Positions 18,194 through 28,343 of a DNA stretch of 64,000 nt are shown one piece after another. Location of the stretch: NCBI GenBank assembly GCA_017546605.1, contig JAFYSH010000029.1, positions 1-64,000 of the forward strand, in the 5' to 3' direction. The notes under the pieces were generated by a model, which saw only the letters and a program-made list of their open reading frames with translations, did not search any database and was not told the DNA's origin. The DNA is from Bacteroidales bacterium (lineage in GTDB: Bacteria; Bacteroidota; Bacteroidia; Bacteroidales; UBA932). Position numbers and translations under genes: made by a program. The number at the start of each line of letters is the position of its first letter. Position 1 is the stretch's first letter.

Positions 18194-18601
18194 TTACAAT
18201 CGCCATTGACCCGACCAAGCCTGCGCTTGGCCCGAGACGACGGGCAGATCGCCCCACGCACTGACGTGTAAACACGATATCGCGACAAGAGGTGTCAGGT
18301 ACAAGGAACCTGTACGGATATACATCCATTTGACCAGGGTCATGTCATCCGCAACTTGACAAGTTTGGCTCTTCTCCGCCAATCCATCTGGCAAATACTG
18401 GTACGTTTCGGTTTCACACGATGCATCGGTCTCATCGCCACAATGGCAATCATGGTCCGAGCAGGATATTTGCTGCTCCAACAACAGCGATACTTGTTTG
18501 GACCCTTTGCTGCACACATGACAATGGAAGCCTATACCGGAAACCAGATAAGCCATCAGCAACAAACTGACCGAAACGATATGCACAAAACCTCTTTTCA
18601 A
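18194..18601 (-). CDS. Small Cys/His-rich exported protein (HYC_CC_PP-like)
   Basis: 135 aa. An N-terminal hydrophobic segment (VHIVSVSLLLMAYLVSGIG) is followed by FHCHVCSKGS and later SCSDHDCHCGDE, a dense set of possible metal ligands. Position and composition resemble the HYC_CC_PP proteins that sit with metal-type TonB receptors in Bacteroidota, but the match is not exact. The start is uncertain: the frame opens with TTG at 18601, with no upstream ATG in frame; a GTG at 18586 is possible because a -7-like box overlaps the TTG. It is 70 bp ahead of the receptor gene. Confidence 0.65.
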   Translation of the reverse strand: MKRGFVHIVSVSLLLMAYLVSGIGFHCHVCSKGSKQVSLLLEQQISCSDHDCHCGDETDASCETETYQYLPDGLAEKSQTCQVADDMTLVKWMYIRTGSLYLTPLVAISCLHVSAWGDLPVVSGQAQAWSGQWRL

Positions 18602-18606
18602 ATTTA
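18599..18606 (-). promoter_or_regulatory. Possible -7 box of the metal locus (TAAATTTG)
   Basis: The minus strand reads TAAATTTG, an exact consensus match, but it overlaps the TTG start codon of the Cys/His-rich gene. If it is used, translation must start further in, for example at GTG 18586. A TTTG lies 15 bases upstream, which is closer than usual. Confidence 0.35.
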
Positions 18607-18641
18607 TTTTCTATGAACGAGCAAAGAAAAGAAAAACATTC

Positions 18642-18649
18642 TATATTTG
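18642..18649 (+). promoter_or_regulatory. -7 promoter box of sppA (TATATTTG)
   Basis: Exact TAnnTTTG match 31 bases upstream of the sppA ATG. No clear -33 box. Confidence 0.55.
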
Positions 18650-18680
18650 CAAATACATAAACATTAATAGATTCTGCCCT

Positions 18681-20432
18681 ATGAAGTTTCTCAAAACATT
18701 CTTTGCCTCTTTGTTAGGTACTGGCGTGGCACTGTTCGCCGCGCTATTCTTATTGATAGGAGTCATCAGCTCGCTGGCGAGCTTTGCCTCTACCGAAGAA
18801 ATTATCCCTGAAAAAGCCATTTTGACCATAGACTTGTCAACCGGCATTACCGACCAGTCTGCTGAAGATTTTGATTTCCAACAATTGCTCAGCGGAGGAC
18901 AAGGCATGATCAAATCCATCGGTGTTTACGACGTTGTTCGCGCCATTGATTTGGCAGCCAACGATCCGGCAATCCCGTTCATCTACATCAAATGCGACAA
19001 CCCGGCAACCAGCATTGCCATGGCTGAAGAGGTACGCAATGCCCTCATCCGCTTCCGTTTGTCTGGAAAACCGGTCATTGCTTATGCCGACAACTACACC
19101 CAAGGTTCGCTGTACCTAGCTTCCGTAGCTGACAAAATTTACACAGCTCCCTTGAGCCAATCCATGATCCTGGGGTTGAGTTCCCAAATCATGTTCCTGA
19201 AAGACCTGTTCGATGAATTAGGCATTGATATCCAACTCATCCGTCACGGCAAATACAAATCTGCTGGAGAGCAATTCATCGCCTCCAACATCAGCGAAGC
19301 AAACCGCGAACAACAAGAAGCCTATTTGAAAGGCATGTGGACAGCGATCGCCAAACCGATTTGCGAAAGTCGTCAATTGGATTTGGCCTCCTTCAACCAA
19401 TTGGTCAATGACATGAAACTTTCTTCATCTGAAGATTTGGTAAAAGCTGGCTTGGTAGATGAAATTGTCACTCGCGAAGCAATGCGCGCATCCATCTGCA
19501 ACCTGTATGGCACCGAAGATCCCGAAAAGGTTCAATACGTGGATATCAATACCTACGCCAACCAACGCATTCAAGAAAATCTGAAGATCAAAGATAAAGT
19601 TGCCATTCTCTATGCAGTCGGCTCAATCAATGGAGCAGATGGGGAAGGCATCACCACCAATCCGATGGTTCGTGAAATTCGTAAGATTCGCGAGGACAAA
19701 GACGTCAAAGCTGTGGTCCTTCGGGTGAACTCTCCGGGTGGAAATGCCCAAACTGCTGAAATTATCCGCAAAGAGCTGGCTTTGCTCGCTGCTGAAAAAC
19801 CGATGATCGCTTCATACGGTGACTATGCAGCTTCGGGTGGATACTGGATTTCAGCCGGTGCCGAAAAAATCTACACCAATGCAACCACCCTCACCGGTTC
19901 CATCGGAGTATTCAGCATGATTCCCAACGTTGGCAAAGCTGTTCGGAAAATTACCCGCATCAATCCGGTTAGCGTCACCACCCACAAACACAGCGACATG
20001 GGTATGATGCGCGGCTTGGATCGTACGGAAACCAATACCCTGCAAGCTTCAGTTGATGACATCTACGACCAATTCGTACAACTGGTAGCTGACGGAAGAT
20101 CCATGAGCACGGATGCTGTGGATGCGATCGCCCAAGGACGCGTATGGTGCGGAGAAGACGCCATCCAAATCAACCTGGCCGATGAAATTGGCGGACTGAA
20201 CGAAGCCGTTCAATACGCAGCCATTGCTGCGGGTCTGGAAGAATACCGCGTTTGCGAATTCCCGAAAGCCAAGACCGGCGTGGAAAAGATCATGGAGTCC
20301 TTCAACAATGTTTCCATCACATTTGAAACCATCAGCAATCCTGAGCAGATGATCGAACGTCTCCAAGAAACCGTTGCAGGGCAACAAGTCTATGCACGCC
20401 TGCCTTATGTAGTATTACAAAACAACTGGTAA
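18681..20432 (+). CDS. sppA: Signal peptide peptidase SppA, 67K type
   Basis: Membrane-bound Ser/Lys protease of 583 aa that degrades signal peptides left in the membrane after secretion. One N-terminal transmembrane helix (about residues 8-32) is followed by tandem S49 peptidase domains. The general base lysine is in GKYKSAGE (Lys193) and the nucleophile serine in GDYAASGGYWIS (Ser385). The tandem arrangement, with Lys in the first domain and Ser in the second, is the E. coli-type SppA plan. Single gene between the divergent metal locus and a convergent GH20 gene. Confidence 0.95.
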   Translation: MKFLKTFFASLLGTGVALFAALFLLIGVISSLASFASTEEIIPEKAILTIDLSTGITDQSAEDFDFQQLLSGGQGMIKSIGVYDVVRAIDLAANDPAIPFIYIKCDNPATSIAMAEEVRNALIRFRLSGKPVIAYADNYTQGSLYLASVADKIYTAPLSQSMILGLSSQIMFLKDLFDELGIDIQLIRHGKYKSAGEQFIASNISEANREQQEAYLKGMWTAIAKPICESRQLDLASFNQLVNDMKLSSSEDLVKAGLVDEIVTREAMRASICNLYGTEDPEKVQYVDINTYANQRIQENLKIKDKVAILYAVGSINGADGEGITTNPMVREIRKIREDKDVKAVVLRVNSPGGNAQTAEIIRKELALLAAEKPMIASYGDYAASGGYWISAGAEKIYTNATTLTGSIGVFSMIPNVGKAVRKITRINPVSVTTHKHSDMGMMRGLDRTETNTLQASVDDIYDQFVQLVADGRSMSTDAVDAIAQGRVWCGEDAIQINLADEIGGLNEAVQYAAIAAGLEEYRVCEFPKAKTGVEKIMESFNNVSITFETISNPEQMIERLQETVAGQQVYARLPYVVLQNNW

Positions 20433-20437
20433 TTTTG

Positions 20438-22390
20438 TCAGCGGACCACTATTTCGTCCGTAAAGACAAAACCTCCATATTGGCCGCTTCGTGCCTGATA
20501 ACGAACATATCGTCCCTTTGCCTGACCCTTCCAGGCAAAGGGTTCGAAGCGGACCTGACTATCACGGACAACTTCATGCGTATGAACAGCAAGGGTATCA
20601 AAGTGTTCATTGTCCTGCGATACAGAAATTACAACTTCAGCCGGCAAAAACACCTCCGGCCCACAGACTTGCATAAAGTCTGCTGATATGGACGACAAAG
20701 TCATCACCTCTTCCAAGTCGATGGTCACATCCAAACGACCTCTTCGGATAAATCCCTGCCAACGTCCGTCACCATACGTCCACCCCCCTCTCAACCCATC
20801 GGTCAAAGCTCCATCACCACCCGCGGCATAACCCGGGTAATAAGGCAGCTGATACGACACCTTTTTACCGCTAGCCAAGTGAGTAATGGATGCCAAGGCT
20901 TCAGGACGGTTACCAAACTCGTTGGCCAAATCAAAGGGATGATAACCAGCCGCTTCAAATGTCTGACAAAGTCGCAGCGCACGACGATGGAAATCGTTCC
21001 AATCTTTCAGTTCTGACTTCGTCCAAGCCACTTCCGACAAAGCAAATAGACGGGGATAAATCATCATTTCAGCATGCTCTGGAGTAGGCACATATTCACA
21101 CCACAAATTGGCTTGTACCCCCAGAATACGTTCGGCTTCCTGCAACGACAAACTATCGGGAACCGGTTCAAAAGCATAAACTTTTTCCAAGGGAAGATAG
21201 CCCCCCATAGCTTCCGGGAGCAAATGAGGTGCATCTTGGTAGGTATCAAAATAGCAATGGGAACCCGGTGTCAAAATAGCATGCTCTCCTGCACGAACCG
21301 CCTGCAATCCTCCGTCAATACCCCGCCACGACATCACCGTCGCACCCGGTGCCAAACCTCCTTCTAAAATTTCATCCCAACCTAACAATCTTCTTCCGTG
21401 TTGCGCCAAGTAATCTCCCATACGATGGATCAGGTAACTTTGTAATTCCTGCACATCCGAGAGTCCCTCCTGTTTCATCCGTTGTTGGCATCGGGGACAA
21501 GTCTTCCAAGCCGCTTTTCCAGCCTCATCCCCTCCCACGTGAATGTATTCCGAAGGAAAGATCTCCATAACCTCAGCCAACACCGTCTGTAGAAAAACAA
21601 AGGTTTCCTCCTTACCCGGACAAAAATCAGCATGTTTATAAGGAACACCTGTGCAAGAAAGTTCCGGATAGGCCGCCAGCACTTCTTCCGAATGGGCCGG
21701 CATCTCAATCTCTGGAACAATCACAATATGACGTTCAGCCGCATAGGCCACCAATTCCCGCAACTGGTCCTTCGTATAATATCCGCCAAAGGCTTCAGGA
21801 CTACCCTCTTCAGCATATTCCCGGGAACCGAACCACCAGTCTTTCCACAACGCACCTTTTCTCCAAGCTGCAAATTCCGTCAGTCGCGGATAAGCATCAA
21901 TCTGAATCCGCCATCCTGCTGCATCGGTCAAGTGCAGGTGCAAACGGTTCATTTTCAACACCGCCATCGCATCAATCTGTTTTTTCAAAAAGGCGGTATC
22001 ATAAAAATGACGGGACACATCCATCATAAAGCCGCGCCAAGCAAACCGCGGAGCATCCTCAATTTGAACCACCGGAATGCGGCCATCGCTGCGTGTAAGT
22101 TGCTGCAAGGTTTGTTGGCCATAGAACAAACCGGCACTGTCTGCCGCCAACAAAATAACGGAATCCCGTTCCACCCGCAGCCGGTAGGATTCCGGCTGGT
22201 GCAACGAAGTATCCAACTGTTTCCGAAAATGGGACGAATGCTCAGCCAATGGGCCGGCATCAAAATAACCCCTCCCAAATTCTACCTTCTGGGGTTGAGG
22301 AACCACCCAGGATTCCTGCCGGCCGCCGCAAGCTGACAGCAAAAAGCCCAATAACAGGGCCAATCCGGCATTAGCGTATTTCAATTTCAT
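20438..22390 (-). CDS. GH20 beta-N-acetylhexosaminidase, lipoprotein
   Basis: 650 aa from the ATG at 22390, which gives a lipoprotein signal (LGFLLSACGG, Cys near residue 20). An N-terminal GH20b domain precedes the TIM barrel, which starts at WRGFMMDVSRHF and carries the catalytic Asp-Glu pair in YIHVGGDEAG. A C-terminal discoidin-like region of about 130 residues ends in a VFTDEIVVR strand. The enzyme removes terminal beta-GlcNAc or beta-GalNAc. The start lies inside the last codons of the upstream GH20 gene (20-base overlap), indicating coupled translation. It is a paralogue of that gene but lacks its extra C-terminal chitobiase-type domain. Confidence 0.92.
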   Translation of the reverse strand: MKLKYANAGLALLLGFLLSACGGRQESWVVPQPQKVEFGRGYFDAGPLAEHSSHFRKQLDTSLHQPESYRLRVERDSVILLAADSAGLFYGQQTLQQLTRSDGRIPVVQIEDAPRFAWRGFMMDVSRHFYDTAFLKKQIDAMAVLKMNRLHLHLTDAAGWRIQIDAYPRLTEFAAWRKGALWKDWWFGSREYAEEGSPEAFGGYYTKDQLRELVAYAAERHIVIVPEIEMPAHSEEVLAAYPELSCTGVPYKHADFCPGKEETFVFLQTVLAEVMEIFPSEYIHVGGDEAGKAAWKTCPRCQQRMKQEGLSDVQELQSYLIHRMGDYLAQHGRRLLGWDEILEGGLAPGATVMSWRGIDGGLQAVRAGEHAILTPGSHCYFDTYQDAPHLLPEAMGGYLPLEKVYAFEPVPDSLSLQEAERILGVQANLWCEYVPTPEHAEMMIYPRLFALSEVAWTKSELKDWNDFHRRALRLCQTFEAAGYHPFDLANEFGNRPEALASITHLASGKKVSYQLPYYPGYAAGGDGALTDGLRGGWTYGDGRWQGFIRRGRLDVTIDLEEVMTLSSISADFMQVCGPEVFLPAEVVISVSQDNEHFDTLAVHTHEVVRDSQVRFEPFAWKGQAKGRYVRYQARSGQYGGFVFTDEIVVR

Positions 22391-24755
22391 CGACAAACAA
22401 AAATGCAGGAAGTCCTTTTCCACCATGCCAATCCGGGAGAGCGTGTTCCACCGCTGCTCGAACACGAACATAACGGGCATCTACCTGAGGGAAGGCATAC
22501 AAATGATCATAAATTCCGTTGCGATCTTCTTCCGTCAAGATCGGATAAGTTTCTGATACAACTCGGGTATAGTGCTCGCCGTCCACCGATACTTCAATGT
22601 CCACCCCGCGAACATCAAAAATCCAATCCCCTTTTTCTACGCAGGTCGAGAAGGAAACTTCCTTAATACTTCGCACATCCTGCAAATCAATCAACGCATC
22701 CATATCACCACGGTAAAAGCCCAACCATCGACCGGTTTTATAGTTACCATCTCCCTTCAAACCATCCACCAACAAACCGGCTCCGGTATAGGTGTAAGCA
22801 GGATGCGTTGGATAAGTTAAGGTAATCGGACGAGTTGTTGCCAGGTTGAAACCGATTTGTTCACTAAAAATCCGGCTGAACTCTTTTCCTCGTTTGACCA
22901 CCGCCTGGAAACGGGCATCTTGTTCAATACCGACCGGTCCTTGGTAAAGTTGACCATATTTACGCGGATCCCTCCCATCCGTACTATAGTAGATAGGAGC
23001 ATCACCCAAGGTCTGCATGGTTACCTGAACCTGGTTCTTTTCCGGATCTGCAACCACCTGGGCCTTCACATCAAATAAGTGAGTCGCATAGTGATAACCA
23101 TTCGCTTTGTAGTGCTCAATCAAGCGGGGTAAGCGTTTCAGGAAGTCCTCATAATCACGATGCGACAAAACACTCCATTGCACCTCAGACAAGGCTGCCA
23201 TGCGCGGAAGTTCCATATATTGAACTTGTTGGAAGCTATCAATGTACTCGGTCCACAAATTCGCCTGAATTCCCAAGAAATGAGCTTGCTGATCAGCTGA
23301 AACCAACGCAAAGGGCGGCTCAAATGAATACACCCGTTCTACCGGAATATAGCCTCCAATCGCAATCGGTTCGTGAGCACGATCGTTGCTTTGATAATAA
23401 TCGAAGTACAAGTGCGTATGGGGAGAAAGAATCGCATCATGTCCCAGGTGAGCAGCTTCAACAGCTCCACCAACACCTCGCCAGGACATCACAGTAGCAC
23501 CCGGTGCCAGTCCTCCTTCCAAGATCTCATCCCAACCAATCATTTTCCGACCTTTTTCAGCCAAGTAGTTACCAATCTGAGTCATGAACCAACTTTGCAA
23601 CTTCATCTCAGCAGAATTCTTGGCATCATCTACCAAACCCAATTCGCGAATCTTGGCCTGACAAGTCGGACAAGCTTCCCATCGAGCTTTCGGACACTCG
23701 TCTCCCCCTACATGAATGTATTCCGACGGGAAAAGTTCCAAAACCTCGTCCAAGACCGTTTTCACAAATTCCAAAGTCTGAGGTTTTCCAGCACAAAGCA
23801 CATCTTCAGAAACGCCCCATTGACGCCATACCTCGTACGGACCGCCCGTACAACCCAACTCCGGATAAGTCGTCAAAGCAGCCAACATATGGCCAGGCAT
23901 ATCGACCTCCGGAACAACCGTAATGTAACGTTCTGCGGCATAAGCCACAATGTCCTCAATATCTTCGCGGGTATAGGATCCTTCGTGCGGAATTCCATCG
24001 TATTCTCCTGAGTTGTGTCCAATCACAGTCTCAGATCGACGCGCTCCGACTTGCGTCAATTCCGGATACGCCCGCACTGGAAGACGCCAGCCTTGGTCAT
24101 CCGACAAATGCCAATGGAAACGATTGATGTTGTGCATCGCCAACATATCGATGAAGCTCTTGACTTCTTCTACCGTAAAAAAGTGACGGGAGACATCCAA
24201 CATGGCTCCACGCCATGCAAAGCGCGGGGCATCTTCCACCACGGCGGCCGGCAACTGCACCGCACGGGTTTTGCCCACCGGCAAGGATTTACGCAGGGCC
24301 TGAATGCCATAAAACACACCCGCCGAAGTCGGTGCTGCAATCTCGATTCCTTTCTCAGTAACCGTCAAACGATAACATTCTTCCTGACCGGCAACCCGAT
24401 CTGCACCTACTGACGGATCCAACAACAAAGCAATCCCCACCTCGTCGGCTTTACGCTCACTCCACGAGCATGTCTTTAGATGCAATCCGGATTCGATCTT
24501 CACATAGTCTGCCAAAAACTGTGCATTGGCTTTCAACTGAGGATTTTCATCTGCATAAAAAATCCGCATCCCGTCATCCAAAATAAACATTTCAGTTCCT
24601 TGCAACACGACACTTTCCGGAGCTGGAATAATTGCATAATCCGCCATCCGGTAGTCCGGACTGCAGGCCATGGTTCCCCACACGCAAAGCAGCAACGCCA
24701 AGTAGTGGGAAGATTTGATTTTCAAGCAATTCATTGTAAACGTTCTATTTATCAT
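22371..24755 (-). CDS. GH20 beta-N-acetylhexosaminidase with C-terminal accessory domains
   Basis: 794 aa. The N-terminus has a lipoprotein-like signal (LALLLCVWGTMAC). A GH20b domain (about 35-160) is followed by the catalytic barrel (about 165-520), with HWHLSDDQGWR and the catalytic pair in YIHVGGDECPKARW. After it come a chitobiase C-terminal-type domain (APIYYSTDGRDPRKYG) and an F5/8-type domain ending in FLFVDEIEIR. ATG at 24755 is four bases past the beta-mannosidase stop; a second ATG at 24734 would give a shorter, more standard signal. Substrate: terminal beta-GlcNAc on glycans, by family. Confidence 0.92.
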   Translation of the reverse strand: MINRTFTMNCLKIKSSHYLALLLCVWGTMACSPDYRMADYAIIPAPESVVLQGTEMFILDDGMRIFYADENPQLKANAQFLADYVKIESGLHLKTCSWSERKADEVGIALLLDPSVGADRVAGQEECYRLTVTEKGIEIAAPTSAGVFYGIQALRKSLPVGKTRAVQLPAAVVEDAPRFAWRGAMLDVSRHFFTVEEVKSFIDMLAMHNINRFHWHLSDDQGWRLPVRAYPELTQVGARRSETVIGHNSGEYDGIPHEGSYTREDIEDIVAYAAERYITVVPEVDMPGHMLAALTTYPELGCTGGPYEVWRQWGVSEDVLCAGKPQTLEFVKTVLDEVLELFPSEYIHVGGDECPKARWEACPTCQAKIRELGLVDDAKNSAEMKLQSWFMTQIGNYLAEKGRKMIGWDEILEGGLAPGATVMSWRGVGGAVEAAHLGHDAILSPHTHLYFDYYQSNDRAHEPIAIGGYIPVERVYSFEPPFALVSADQQAHFLGIQANLWTEYIDSFQQVQYMELPRMAALSEVQWSVLSHRDYEDFLKRLPRLIEHYKANGYHYATHLFDVKAQVVADPEKNQVQVTMQTLGDAPIYYSTDGRDPRKYGQLYQGPVGIEQDARFQAVVKRGKEFSRIFSEQIGFNLATTRPITLTYPTHPAYTYTGAGLLVDGLKGDGNYKTGRWLGFYRGDMDALIDLQDVRSIKEVSFSTCVEKGDWIFDVRGVDIEVSVDGEHYTRVVSETYPILTEEDRNGIYDHLYAFPQVDARYVRVRAAVEHALPDWHGGKGLPAFLFVDEIEIR

Positions 24756-24758
24756 TAA

Positions 24759-27332
24759 CTATTCTTTCGTTTCAAAAATATCAGCAAGTTGCCATAAGGT
24801 AATAGCAGGTCCTTCCAGCCAATCAGCCGGCAAACGGTCATCTTCCAAGACAATGACAACCGGCTCATTCGGATACAGATTGAAGAAGTTGTCGCTGTAA
24901 CGCAAGCCCTGCAAGGGGATCTCCACAAAAACATCACGCGCAAGCACCTGGCTGCTCAAGTGCAATTCCCAGTGACCTTTGCTGGCTACCACCTTGCACT
25001 GGATCTCCGCCTTAGGAACCTGCGTAACCAAGGGCCGCACCAAGCCTCCCAAATGATCCTGCAAGTGTCCATCGGCATCCACAAAGCGGGTTCGCAACAA
25101 CACCTGCTCGGGTTGATTCTCCGCCAAGAGCGTCGCTTTATCCACGATAAATACCTCTTCAGTCGCATTATCCGGCATTGTCACAACATACTCATAGGTC
25201 CGCAAAAGTTGTCCCGCCAGGTCCAACACATCCACCCTTACTGGCACCTGAGCGCGCTCAAACAGTCGATCGGAAGCCGCATAAAAATGCAGATCAGATC
25301 CATCATCGTACCAAGAAATCACTTCCGGAGCAAAAGCTCTTTTTACCTGATAATGCAAGGCCTTCCAGTTGCCATAATAATCCACACTCGCCCAAGAAAC
25401 CGTGGGCCATGCCTCGTTGAATTGCCAATACAGCGACCCCATGCAATAGGGACGATGACGACGATGTGCTTCCACCACATCCCGCATCCCTTGTCCCTGC
25501 AATACCTGCACCGCATAGACAAAGGTTGCAAAGTCTTCCGGCACCGGGTAATACATTGCCAAATATTTTTTTATCAAGCCATTCCCTGTAGAGGCCTTCT
25601 GGTGCACTTTCATCACCTCAGAATTCAGATCATAGTCTTGAGGACCCGCAAATGTGGCAATGGATTTCATTTCCGGAAACGCTTGAAAACCAAATTCACT
25701 TACGAAGCGGAAACGCTCCAGGTCCATACTTTCAAAAGGCTTCTGACCGTACCACAAGCCCCAGTTGTGTGCATCCCCGTGCCCCCAACCTTGCGGACGT
25801 CCCCAATTCGCAGACAATGGAGAACCATGCAAGTAAGGTCGTTGCGGATCCCATTCAGCCACCTGTTGCGGCAACAACTCCCGAAAAATTCGATCATAAT
25901 CCGCTTGCATCTGTTCATAGACGCCCGGATAGGCTGCAAAACGACGTTTCCATCCCCAGTATTTGATTCCCTCCTCCACTTCGTTGTTACCACACCAAAG
26001 CACCAGCGAAGGGTGACGACGCAAACGTTTCAAATTGTAAACCGCCTCAGCACGTACATTCTCTAAGAAAGCTGAATCGGCAGAATAGCTGGTACAGCCA
26101 AAAAGAAAGTCCTGCCAAACCAAAATACCGGCCTCATCGGCCAGGTCATAGAACAAATCCGATTCATAAATTCCACCACCCCAATTCCGGATAAAATTAA
26201 AGCCGGCAGCCAAGGCATCATCGATCAAACGCCGGTAACGCAACGAGTCCATCCGGGGCAACAAAGCATCCCCCGGCATCATATTGGCACCCTTGGCAAA
26301 CAAAGGACGGCCATTGACCTGAAAATAAAATGACGTACCCGCCGTGTCCGCTTCCTGCACCAAACGCACTTCGCGAAGCCCCACACGTTCAGTTCTTATA
26401 ACCGCTGTCGGAGTCGTTCCTAGCCACTCAATTTTTGCGGTAAAATCATACAGAGTAGGCGTTCCCCAACCATTGGGCATCCACAATTCAGGATCCGAAA
26501 TTGTTGCTGGCACCAATGTCTTATGCATTCCCATTTGGGCTTCCACCTGCACGGTATCCCGATACAAGGCAGTTCCCTGTAATGAATAATCAAAACAGAT
26601 GCGTACCGGCCCATCTTCAGCCGCCTCCCATTCCAACTCATGAACCACTTCTGCGCGATCCACCGTAGCTGACAGGGTCCTCACGTAAAAATCTTCAATA
26701 CGAACTTGATCCCAAAACTCCAGATAAACGGGTTTCCACAGGCCACAAGTCACCAACCGGATCTGCATATCCCAGCCATAACTGTAGGGGGCTTTCCGGG
26801 TATAGACGCTGGTCTTTTCCGGGTGATGATCATTGTCCGCCGGATAATCAAAACCTGCCTCATTGCGCAAGGGCAATACCTCGCGAATGGGGGAACGAAA
26901 AACAACCTGCAGTTCATTGGTTCCAACTTGCAACCAAGACTGAACCTCGTAGGCATAGCCCACAAACATATTGTTTGTACTGGCTAACGGACGACCATTC
27001 AAAAAGAGATCGGCATACGTATCCAATCCCTCAAAACACAAACGTATTCCACTGTGCTGCAAATCTTCCGCAGTAAGATCAAAAGAAAGACGATACACCC
27101 AATCTTCATCCTCCACCCATTGAACCTCATTTTCGTTGGTTCCATAAAAAGGATCCGGAATCAACTGATGAGACAATAAATCCTGATGAACCGTTCCCGG
27201 CACAACTGCTTCCCGCCACAACGTATCTCCCAGACGAGCAAATTCCCAACCTTGATGTAAAAACACGCGTTGTTGTGCCAGCAACAAACTGCTTGAAACA
27301 CAAAAAAGTAATACCCAGCAAAGTCGCTTCAT
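24759..27332 (-). CDS. GH2 beta-mannosidase, exported
   Basis: 857 aa with a signal peptide (1-19). The N-terminal sugar-binding jelly roll begins at LHQGWEFARLGDTLWREA and the PGTVHQDLL motif is typical of beta-mannosidases. The TIM barrel carries the acid/base Glu in WCGNNEVEEG and the nucleophile Glu in FVSEFGFQAFPE. C-terminal Ig-like domains close the protein. By family it cleaves terminal beta-mannose, such as the Man-beta-1,4-GlcNAc of N-glycan cores or mannan fragments. It sits six bases after the dihydroorotate dehydrogenase-like gene and immediately before two GH20 genes, which fits stepwise trimming of a mannose-GlcNAc glycan. Confidence 0.92.
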   Translation of the reverse strand: MKRLCWVLLFCVSSSLLLAQQRVFLHQGWEFARLGDTLWREAVVPGTVHQDLLSHQLIPDPFYGTNENEVQWVEDEDWVYRLSFDLTAEDLQHSGIRLCFEGLDTYADLFLNGRPLASTNNMFVGYAYEVQSWLQVGTNELQVVFRSPIREVLPLRNEAGFDYPADNDHHPEKTSVYTRKAPYSYGWDMQIRLVTCGLWKPVYLEFWDQVRIEDFYVRTLSATVDRAEVVHELEWEAAEDGPVRICFDYSLQGTALYRDTVQVEAQMGMHKTLVPATISDPELWMPNGWGTPTLYDFTAKIEWLGTTPTAVIRTERVGLREVRLVQEADTAGTSFYFQVNGRPLFAKGANMMPGDALLPRMDSLRYRRLIDDALAAGFNFIRNWGGGIYESDLFYDLADEAGILVWQDFLFGCTSYSADSAFLENVRAEAVYNLKRLRRHPSLVLWCGNNEVEEGIKYWGWKRRFAAYPGVYEQMQADYDRIFRELLPQQVAEWDPQRPYLHGSPLSANWGRPQGWGHGDAHNWGLWYGQKPFESMDLERFRFVSEFGFQAFPEMKSIATFAGPQDYDLNSEVMKVHQKASTGNGLIKKYLAMYYPVPEDFATFVYAVQVLQGQGMRDVVEAHRRHRPYCMGSLYWQFNEAWPTVSWASVDYYGNWKALHYQVKRAFAPEVISWYDDGSDLHFYAASDRLFERAQVPVRVDVLDLAGQLLRTYEYVVTMPDNATEEVFIVDKATLLAENQPEQVLLRTRFVDADGHLQDHLGGLVRPLVTQVPKAEIQCKVVASKGHWELHLSSQVLARDVFVEIPLQGLRYSDNFFNLYPNEPVVIVLEDDRLPADWLEGPAITLWQLADIFETKE

Positions 27333-27338
27333 AGCAGA

Positions 27339-28316
27339 TTAATCGGCCTTGGAACTGTAATAACGCATGAATTGGGTCCGTTCAAAAAGCTCATCTCCTT
27401 GCAAAGAGTCTGCATTCATACGACCCCTGTAGGCATCCAGATTCGCAAAGCCTTTTTCTTCCTGCCAAGCCGCCAAACGATCCAGCATCTTTCCAATAAC
27501 TGCAGGGCCCTCTTGATAAATTGCACTACAAACCTCCACGGCTGAAGCTCCCGCCAACAGGGCTTTGATCATCGCATCCCCATCGTGTACGCCACCGGAA
27601 AGCGCCAACGACATCTTCGGCACACGAGCCGAAACAATAGCGGTCCATCTCAAGCAATTGTACAAATCGGCCGGATGACTGAATACATTCCCGGAGATAT
27701 ATTCCATTTTATCAATATCGATATCGGACTGATAAAAGCGATTGAACAAAACGACACCCGACGCCCCATGCGCTTCCAGACGATCCACCATCGCCACCGG
27801 TGCGGTTATGTTGGAACCCAGTTTGACAATGACCGGAATCTGAATGTTCCGTTTGACATGCTTAAGCACATCCACGTGCATCTGTTGAAAAGATCCGGGC
27901 GTATAATTTCGATCTGTTCGCAAAGACAGAATGTTGATTTCCAACGCATCCGCACCTGCCTCTTGAAACAGGGAAGCATATTCACCCCACTCAGAATCCG
28001 TACGACAGTTGATGCTGGCTATAACGGGAATGGAGCAAACTTCCTTGGTGGAACGGATCAGTGAAATATGCTCGTTCAACTGATGATTGCGAACATATTG
28101 CAACATATAGTCATCCCCCTCTGCATGCCCATAGGTATTCATCGATCCCGCGTGTAACATAATTTGCTCCTCGAACACCGACTTCAATACGACTGCTGCA
28201 GCTCCCGCTTCCTCCAGTTTTTTATTTTTAGCAGCTGTATTGGTCAATCCTGAACTACTGACAATAAACGGGTTTTTCAGAGACAAACCCGCAAAAGATG
28301 TTTTCAAATCTGTCAT
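27339..28316 (-). CDS. Dihydroorotate dehydrogenase-like protein
   Basis: 325 aa, cytosolic FMN-binding TIM-barrel family related to class 1 PyrD. The start LKTSFAGLSLKNPFIVSSSGLT and later VIVKLGSNITAP, LSGGVHDGDAMIKALLAGAS are the FMN-site strands. The usual PyrD substrate motif ELNxSCPN is replaced by LEINILSLRTD, so the normal catalytic and orotate-binding residues are not conserved. The substrate is therefore unknown, although Bacteroidota commonly carry such a gene. It leads the four-gene operon with the beta-mannosidase and both GH20 genes; why it belongs there is not clear. Confidence 0.85.
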   Translation of the reverse strand: MTDLKTSFAGLSLKNPFIVSSSGLTNTAAKNKKLEEAGAAAVVLKSVFEEQIMLHAGSMNTYGHAEGDDYMLQYVRNHQLNEHISLIRSTKEVCSIPVIASINCRTDSEWGEYASLFQEAGADALEINILSLRTDRNYTPGSFQQMHVDVLKHVKRNIQIPVIVKLGSNITAPVAMVDRLEAHGASGVVLFNRFYQSDIDIDKMEYISGNVFSHPADLYNCLRWTAIVSARVPKMSLALSGGVHDGDAMIKALLAGASAVEVCSAIYQEGPAVIGKMLDRLAAWQEEKGFANLDAYRGRMNADSLQGDELFERTQFMRYYSSKAD

Positions 28317-28343
28317 AATTATGTTCGTTTTATATTATTCGAA

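Noticed and set aside
24960..26066. Plus-strand open frame of 368 codons opposite the beta-mannosidase
   Set aside because: It is antisense to a gene with full GH2 motifs, and its translation is His/Arg/Leu-rich without recognisable structure.
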